From Telmatactis stephensoni (Eukaryota; Cnidaria; Anthozoa; Actiniaria; Isophelliidae): DNA of 64,000 bases. Under the pieces are notes generated by a model. The model saw nothing but the letters and a program-made list of their open reading frames with translations, was not told the DNA's origin and did no database searches. The translations under genes were made by a program, and so were the position numbers. Positions 57,529 through 64,000 of the stretch are shown in pieces; the first letter of the stretch is position 1; each line of letters begins with the position of its first letter. The stretch is from the NCBI GenBank assembly GCA_029948255.1, contig JALIZF010001576.1, positions 74,501 to 138,500 on the forward strand, read 5' to 3'.

Positions 57529-57842
57529 CCAAACCTGATTGACGTTTAGCATGATAAATCTAAGTAAACTCCTAAAGATTACAATAAACTAAGTTAATTC
57601 CTAGAATGATGATAATTATAAATAAATAAACGATGTACTCACAGGTATGGGGTTCGAAAACTAGAAAAGTTAAGAGATATTCAGCTAGATTGCTATCGTA
57701 GTTTTTAAAAATTATTTGTGTAACCAAAAAACCTAATTATGTGCATCTAAATTATAGTATAAGGTCCTTGGGGAAAAACAATTAAACAAATGAAATAGCT
57801 CAAAGAAAAACCAAAACGACTAATTGTTGAGTAGCCTCAACA
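57529..57842 (-). mobile_element. BEL-2 copy B: 3' LTR
   Basis: Counterpart of 34011-34326, same TGTTGAGGC start on the minus strand next to the GGGGCCCC tract. Confidence 0.6.
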
Positions 57843-57973
57843 TCCTGGGGCCCCGAAGGATGACGGGAAACCAACAACCTTAGATTAATAAGAAAATATA
57901 AGTTAAACATAATTAAACTAATGTTCATAGTTCATAGTTCATTGAATGTTCCTTGAATGTTCCAGTATAAACT

Positions 57974-58131
57974 TCAGCTTGCTTCTTCTAGAAGACACAA
58001 CTTTGTGATTGGGCGGACCAGCGATGAATTCTTTGTTTTCACCTCAGCAGAACGAACATTACCATCTGGATCAGGGAAGATCCTCTGAATACGACCAAGT
58101 AGCCATCGTCCTCGCGGAAGATTCTCGTCGA
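57974..58131 (-). pseudogene. BEL-2 copy B: pol C-terminus beyond the solo LTR
   Basis: Counterpart of 34458-34615; the Trp codon that is TGA in copy A is TGG here, so this part is open to its stop. Confidence 0.82.
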
Positions 58132-58135
58132 CTAC

Positions 58136-58743
58136 TGTTACGAGGGACTCAACAGGATCTACGAGGCTTGGAACGTACCTTTACTTTATTTGCAATCCTT
58201 AGCGTACCTCAATACAGTTAGGCAGGATCTTCTCAGTCTGAACAAAATTACCTTATGCTTGCTTTTTATCTTATCTAACTCTGAATTGATATATGCTTAC
58301 AACGAGTGGTTTCTTAATTAAGTTAGCCTTGAATAGAACATCTTGAGCAATCCTATATAGTTATTTTAACTACAACTTGTAGTTGTATATTGAATATGTT
58401 TTTACATTGTTTCAAGCCACAAGTTAAATTACTAAACCTATAGCTAACCTAACACTAACCAGAACTAAAAAGCTATTGGCCTTATTTCTACTGTAATTAT
58501 AAATGGGGTAATTCTTGTGTCAATAAAACTGGCATTTTGTTCAGAATGTCCCAAAACTATCAAAAACTTAGGTAATTAATAAAACTACTAAAACTGCATG
58601 GTGGCTGAAAATGATTAACAAAATGTCTAAAGCTGTAAGCTGGCTAGCTATGTTTAGTTACTTGGTTATTAAACGCAATTGCTGAGCGATTGAAACTCTA
58701 GAATAACCGGAAACTAATAATTAGCAAAAAGCGTGTCATAACA
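58136..58743. mobile_element. Solo LTR inserted in BEL-2 pol (copy B)
   Basis: Same insertion as 34620-35208, flanked by CTAC at 58132-58135 and 58744-58747; 608 bp owing to small inserts such as the one near 58374. Confidence 0.82.
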
Positions 58744-58747
58744 CTAC

Positions 58748-60079
58748 CAACACCAGGTTGTTGACGTGTAGGCTCCTTCTCACTGAGAGCCATTTCTGCC
58801 TTGTTTGAAGCAGGGGAACATATTCTCGTAGCCATCGGGTCCAAAAACAGTTTGCGAGAAATTGGGCACATTTCCATTTCTTTCTAGAGTAGAGATCTTC
58901 TTTACAGAAGATACCCGGTGGGATAGCTAGTGTTTGACGTTGTAAGAGCAAATGATTTGGCGTTATAGGTTCCAAGTCCTTGGGGTCTTGACTGACTAGG
59001 CAAAGAGGTCGACTGTTGAGAATGGTGACCACGTCAGCAAAAACAGTACGCAGGGTTTCATGATTAACTAGCGCGTTGGGGTTACCCAAAACTCCTTTCA
59101 TTGCTTTCTTGACACTTCTTATATGACGTTCTCAAACCCCACTGATGTGACGTGCGGTTGGTGGTTGAAAACGCCATTCAACAAATGGGCAATTGATCCA
59201 GTCGACATTCCTTTGACGCAGTTCTGAAGCGATCTTGTCATTTTTCCATTCTTTGATGGCTTGCTTAAATTCCTTTTCTGCCCTAACGAAATTGGTGCCG
59301 TTATCACTCCATATTTGCTTGGGAAATCCTCTGTTGGAAATGAAACGTCGTAAGGCATTAATAAATGTATCTGTATCTAAGGAACTGAGGTCTTCAATGT
59401 GTACAGCACGACACGTGAAGCATACAAAGATGCATCCATAAACCTTTTGCGTTGTTCTACCACGCTTGACCGTGAATGACCCAAACACGTCCACCCCTGT
59501 AAAGGGGAATGGAGGTTGGTAAGGTGTAAGTCTTTCCTTGGGAAGATCAGCCATAATCTGGCGCATGGTGAACTCGTTGTGCTTGCGACAGATTACGCAA
59601 CGACGAAGCAGTGAACGAACCAAAGACCTCACTTGGATAATCCAGAATATCTGCCGTAGAAGGGAGATAACATGTTCTCTTCCAGCGTGACCATAAACTT
59701 CGTGATAGAAACGTACGATTGATGACGATACAGCATGTTCTTTGAGAAGAATTATGGGGTGCTTGTAATCAAATGGTAGCGGCGCTAAGCTCGCTTGGCC
59801 TCCGACACGAATCAATCCATCAATCAGCACTGGGTTGAGATTTGCTAGCTTGCTTTGTCTTTTGACAGGTCTTCCATCTTGTAGACAAGTAAGCTCGTCT
59901 TCAAAGAATTGACGCTGCAACAGTCTTGCAATTACTTGTGTTGCCTCTATTATTTCTTGAAGAAATAGATGGTCAGTTGATGGATTTTCTTTCCTTATGA
60001 ATTTGATGAATCGCAGAAGCCAAGCAAACGAACTTTGTAGGCGTGGCCACGAGGAGAACTTCTTCAGAAGACGATCCAA
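58748..60079 (-). pseudogene. BEL-2 copy B: integrase and DUF5641
   Basis: The frame is open for 315 codons from 60079 to 59132 and contains the zinc-binding part ([22 protein letters not shown]) and both catalytic Asp regions ([18 protein letters not shown]). It ends at a TGA that replaces the Trp before [13 protein letters not shown]; copy A has TGG there. DUF5641 continues at 59101-58748. This is the best preserved enzyme part of BEL-2. Confidence 0.88.
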
Positions 60080-60127
60080 CGGAGAACCAGCTGATATATA
60101 TATGACGTTGACCTTGGATTCAGCAAT

Positions 60128-60545
60128 TTAATCTGCTAGAGGCTTGTTATACGGAAGTTGTACATTTTGATCTCTCCATAGTAGACCCATCTGATAATGT
60201 CCATCCACTTTAGATAACGTTTCTTGAATAATCTTCATCGCGTTGACATCTTCTATAGACATTGGCTTCGACGTAAATTTCTCAGTGCCATGTGACTCGA
60301 TTTCCCAGAATCTCTGCAAGTTTTCATAATATACTTGAGAGGAAAGGATGATTGGCAGCATATGCTTTGTTCTTCAGAAAGGTAACCACGGTTTCAAATC
60401 TAAGCATAATCTGAACATCCTCTTCCCTTTTGCGTAGGTATTCTCCAAAACTGATCTGCATAGTCTTTGGAAGCTTGAGTATGATCTTCTCTAGGTGATC
60501 TGTATTTATCTCTTGAAGACAATCAATGGATTTTAGAGTTTCGTA
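60128..60545 (-). pseudogene. BEL-2 copy B: deletion junction joining gag to the RT start
   Basis: DUF1759 sequence (LPKTMQISFGEYLRKRE, 60548-60324) is joined near 60330 directly to YYENLQRFWEIESHGTE. The zinc knuckles, protease and linker present in copy A are missing. Homology to copy A ends at 60545. Confidence 0.8.
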
Positions 60546-61319
60546 CACTGTAAAAACTGTTTGGTTGAAACTACCAATTTAATTGGTTACAACCAAAACA
60601 ATTTGGTTGTTTTAACCAAAACAGTTTTGGTAGCGACAATATTACCAATTTGGTTTTGGTCGAAACAACCATTATATTTGGTAAAACTAAAAACAAATCC
60701 AGCACTTATAACTGACCAATTTATTTTTGGTTAAAATGACCATTTCATTTGGTAAAATTTCAAATAAAATCCAGTAAATAAAAGGAGTTTCAGGTCGAAT
60801 AAAACAATACTGATTGTACTACAGTACAGTAACTATACAAGTACAAAAATGTAGTATGTGTGATACAGTACAATTGGCGCCAAAAGCCCTCTAAGTCCTC
60901 CTCACAATCGATTACAGACGTCTACATCGAGAAAAAACTGTGAAAAAATCCTTTGTCGTACGTAACTTTCTTTTATCTTGTTTCGTTGTGTCCTTTTTAG
61001 CAGTTTTTAGATCCAATAACAAAAGAAAAACATCCAGCAACATCTTTTCTCTTCGAATGAATTATTAGCCAGCGTTAAGTCAAGTCAGCGGTCAACACAC
61101 AGGAATCCCGTACATTTTTCACAATAAACCAATGAAAACACGGCATTTAATCACGTGGGTAATTTGAATGTCGTTACGCGGTCACTTTGGGTTTTAACGT
61201 ACTTGAAAGTACAAGGAGATTAGAGAGCGAATATTTCTACAAAAACCTTTATTTTGAGCCTAAAATATAGCCTACATTAAGCTCAAATTGTCGGAGAAAG
61301 ATTGAGAAAGTTTTAATAC
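60546..61319. other. ACCAA/TTGGT-rich sequence and upstream region, possible element end
   Basis: Right after the duplication ends the sequence starts CACTGTAAAAACTG and has many TTTGGTT and ACCAATTT motifs to about 60770; similar motifs recur at 61908-61965. This may be one end of a CACTA-type element with subterminal repeats. No coding seen before 61320. Confidence 0.35.
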
Positions 61320-61405
61320 ATGGTTCGAAAGAAGAACAAGCTTCATCAGACTAGAAATAGTCAGTTATTCTACTCTGAAGGAAAGGACGCTGAAGTCGCT
61401 AGCTG
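61320..61405 (+). CDS. Weak gene candidate: exon 1
   Basis: The ATG at 61320 opens MVRKKNKLHQTRNSQLFYSE and eight more codons to the donor CTG|GTAAG, phase 2. Joining to 63231 (ATTGTAG| acceptor) continues in frame for about 41 codons to a TAG at 63352-63354. No family recognised; a basic 69-residue product would result. Confidence 0.25.
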
Positions 61406-61512
61406 GTAAGTTGAAATGATAAGTAATATTTACTCTACAAAAAGTCAACTTTTAAACCTTCTTATAGGCAGGAAGGTCATAAAGGAGAATCCTTTTAGGA
61501 TAGCCATGTTTT

Positions 61513-61643
61513 GTTTCTTTCTCGATGTAAGAATCGTATTGTAATTCGGTTCAGAGGTCTTTGTTTTCCAGGCTATTGTATCGTTCCCGGATCGTTCCAG
61601 AGTCTTTGTTCTTGTCTTCGGGGTTCTTACATCGAGAAAGAAC
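61513..61643. mobile_element. 131-bp MITE with a nine-base target duplication
   Basis: CCATGTTTT flanks both sides (61504-61512, 61644-61652). The ends are GTTTCTTTCTCGATGTAAG and the inverse CTTACATCGAGAAAGAAC. It fits a Mutator-like MITE by duplication length, or hAT if only eight bases are counted. Confidence 0.75.
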
Positions 61644-61652
61644 CCATGTTTT

Positions 61653-62419
61653 GATTTCACTATGACAGGAATATGATTGTTCTTTCGAGTAAATCAGCTC
61701 GGGTATAATAACTACGCGTAGCGAGTTGTGATTATAAATGTTAACTTATTTTAAAATTAACTTCTGAAAAAAATACCAAAACGGTTAAAAGGAGAAATTA
61801 TATACATTTAAAATCACAAAAATATGTGTGGAGTTATTGTTTATTAGTCATTTTCAAATGATTACACGCGTTCAGTATGTTTTGCTATTAAAACACTACC
61901 GACAATAGAAAATATACACCAAATTGGTTTGAAGTTTTAGACCAAGTTTGATTAACCAAATAAGTTTACCATCATTTACTTTACTGCAGTCACAATAAAT
62001 ATATATGTGCTAATATGCCCATGGGTAAATGTTTGAATGTTACTGTCAGGCCAAACAGTTTGGACATGCAAGTGTAGACATTATCAATGAATTATCATAC
62101 AAATCTTACCACAGTTTATTCAGGCTTGAATTGTTTTCAAATTTATTTTAAAAATGAATGGTTTAAAGACTTTTTTAAAATAAGAATTAACACCAACTTA
62201 AATAAAAACATAAAAGCTGCAAATTTTCTTTTTCAAGTCAATAAACTATGGTAAAATTTTATACCTTTGACAATTCATTCATAATGTCCAGACTTTTGGT
62301 GATGGGTAACACAAAGTACTTACTCATGCACAGTGATGCCAAAATAGATTGATGAATTAATTAGAATGCCTTATAAATATCAAAGTTGATATGATAAGAC
62401 TTGGAGTGAAGGAACTATA
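61653..62419. other. Non-coding stretch
   Basis: AT-rich, no gene or clear repeat apart from the ACCAAATTGG-type motifs at 61908-61965. Confidence 0.5.
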
Positions 62420-62576
62420 CACCCAATCGAAATATGGCCGCAAATTTAAATAACTATTGTTTTATACTGACTAGCCTCTCATTCATGGAAAACCCTTTTG
62501 TGTTTCTACATGAACACGAGGCTTAAGTCAGTCCAGAACAATAGTTTTTCAAATTTGCCCCAATATTTCGATTTAG
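62420..62576. repeat. Inverted repeat (about 57-bp arms)
   Basis: AATCGAAATATGGCCGCAAA to GACTAGCCTC is mirrored imperfectly by GAGGCTTAAGTCAGTC to CCCAATATTTCGATT. Probably a decayed fold-back element. Confidence 0.6.
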
Positions 62577-62827
62577 TCAATGTTCATGGTGAAATGGACA
62601 TAGTCATTTCAGATCCCTAGTTGTCCTAATGGGCATTTATGTTGCTTAGGCTTTGCAAAGGTACTTAACAATGTAAATTAAATATTTTTTGAAGCTTTGC
62701 CAGAGTTTATCAATTTTACAGAGGTGCAGCTAATGAAGAGTCAATTAAAGTCTTTTGGCATTACATTTGATGATCATATTAAATTCATTTTGTCTCTAAA
62801 TCAATTATTGTCAATAAAAATAATGTA

Positions 62828-63025
62828 GAGTGCAAAGACAGTTTTCTGAAGACAGTGTGCAAAGTCTAGTAATTGCACATCCTTGGGAACCCAGAAGTAA
62901 TATTCTGTCATTTATTTCTCAGTCCCAGAAAAATTTTCTGAGAGTGAGAAATGTGTGACAGAATATTACTCCTGGGTTCCCAAGGATGATAATTACACAC
63001 TGTCTTCACAAAACTGTTTGCACTC
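62828..63025. mobile_element. 198-bp fold-back MITE
   Basis: The left end GAGTGCAAAGACAGTTTT and the right end AAAACTGTTTGCACTC mirror each other. The arms continue through GGGAACCCAGAAGTAATATT and its inverse. No clear target duplication. Confidence 0.75.
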
Positions 63026-63230
63026 CACAATTTGCACTGCACATTTCATTGTTAATTAACCTATATAGACTTCTAAAAGTACTTGTTTGTCACAAATAAT
63101 TCAGGGATTTATACTTATTCTATGTGCAATCAAACTATTTGAATTTATGCAATAGAATCCCACATCAGTTCTTATTTCCTTATGATAATGAAAAATAAGG
63201 TCATTTATGGCTATATTTTTTTAATTGTAG

Positions 63231-63354
63231 GCTGATGAGAGTTTTGACGAAGTTGTTACAAGTTAAGTACTACACCAAGACTTCTTTCCACAGGAAGCCT
63301 GAAGTATGTTGCTTATATACCCTAGGAGGTTCTGGAAATTTTTTGATAAAGTAG
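63231..63354 (+). CDS. Weak gene candidate: exon 2
   Basis: See 61320-61405. After TTTTTAATTGTAG| the frame matching the exon 1 donor stays open to TAG at 63352. A donor-like GAA|GTATGT inside suggests it could be an internal exon instead. Confidence 0.25.
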
Positions 63355-63706
63355 GTGAAAACAAAGAATTATAATATTGTTTCTTTTGTTTTTTATAATT
63401 AAGTGCTAGCTATCACTTTGTCAACATTTTTAACCTGCTTCATTGTGCAATTTTTAGAATGAAGTTAAAGTCAAAGTTGAATTTAAAAGAAGCATTTTAT
63501 TGTGATTCAAATTTGGTAAAAATTTGTGAAATAGACGATATGCTCTAACAGGTCACATGACCCTATCTTCCATCAATCAAGCAGCACCGTAAAAATGAAC
63601 TCCAGAAATCGAAAGAGCATCTCAATATTAGTAAAATAGCAATGTTTCAGCTCATAAGATGTGATACAGGACAATTAATGACAATGAATTTAAGATTGGG
63701 GATTTT
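63355..63706. other. Non-coding stretch
   Basis: Nothing recognised. Confidence 0.5.
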
Positions 63707-64000
63707 CTACCCTGCGAGCAGAGTCCCCCTTTACCTTCTGATCGAGCGAACGAAGGAAGGGAGACTCTGCCGAAACCCTGTATTTTCTTTGATTTGCCGA
63801 TAGCCCAAGATCTTGGGCTACTCAAACTGGTATTTCTACCAGACAAACCGGTTTTTATGCGCACGACTAAACTAAACAGATTAGAATTGTATATATCTGT
63901 CAACACCACAAAGATAGTAAAAATTGTACTACCAAAAATAAATTTGAAATGTTTCAATACGAAAACTGATATATACAGATGGAAGATCAGGAAAACTCTT
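63707..64000. mobile_element. CTACCCTGC-ended element running off the window
   Basis: CTACCCTGCGAGCAGAG and the next about 270 bp match the left part of the element at 47757-48385, with a few small indels (for example an extra GTTTTTATGCG near 63850). The right end lies beyond the window. Confidence 0.8.

Overview
This is animal DNA, AT-rich and dominated by transposable elements. I infer a cnidarian, possibly a stony coral. The reasons are cellular genes with short spliced exons (dispanin/CD225, CTP synthase), an apparently intronless cytosolic sulfotransferase, Bel/Pao retrotransposons, an L2/CR1-type LINE, a Crypton-type tyrosine recombinase gene and very many small inverted-repeat DNA elements. 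No species-specific marker is present.
Layout. 1-3434: three copies of a small DNA element whose ends are GCATCGGAGAAAAT, each bounded by (TGAC)n microsatellite; the third is inverted and split by a LINE tail. 3435-9342: mostly non-coding, with one 206-bp fold-back element. 9343-10266: an intact sulfotransferase gene, the only complete ordinary gene. 10753-38009 (copy A) and 39615-60545 (copy B): a direct duplication that fills most of the window. 60546-64000: further DNA-transposon sequence and one weak gene candidate.
The duplicated unit holds, in order: three exons of a dispanin (IFITM-like CD225 membrane protein) on the + strand; inside its last intron a degenerate Bel/Pao element (BEL-1, +); microsatellites; one orphan CTP synthase exon (-); a two-exon tyrosine recombinase gene (-); and a second, different Bel/Pao element (BEL-2, -) carrying a solo LTR in pol. 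The two copies act as before/after pictures: wherever one carries an insertion the other lacks, the empty site and target duplication can be read. This dates at least seven insertions after the copies separated, including a 7.66-kb DNA element in A with large inverted subterminal arrays of a palindrome, and a 1.29-kb TTAA element in B. Over the dispanin exons 2 and 3 I counted 13 differences in 264 bases. The duplication could be real or could be two haplotypes left side by side by the assembler.
Long repeat-coded reading frames (TGAC, CTGGTT, TTTA, the 36- and 39-bp arrays) are not genes. All retroelement genes are broken. The first exon of the dispanin gene was not found.
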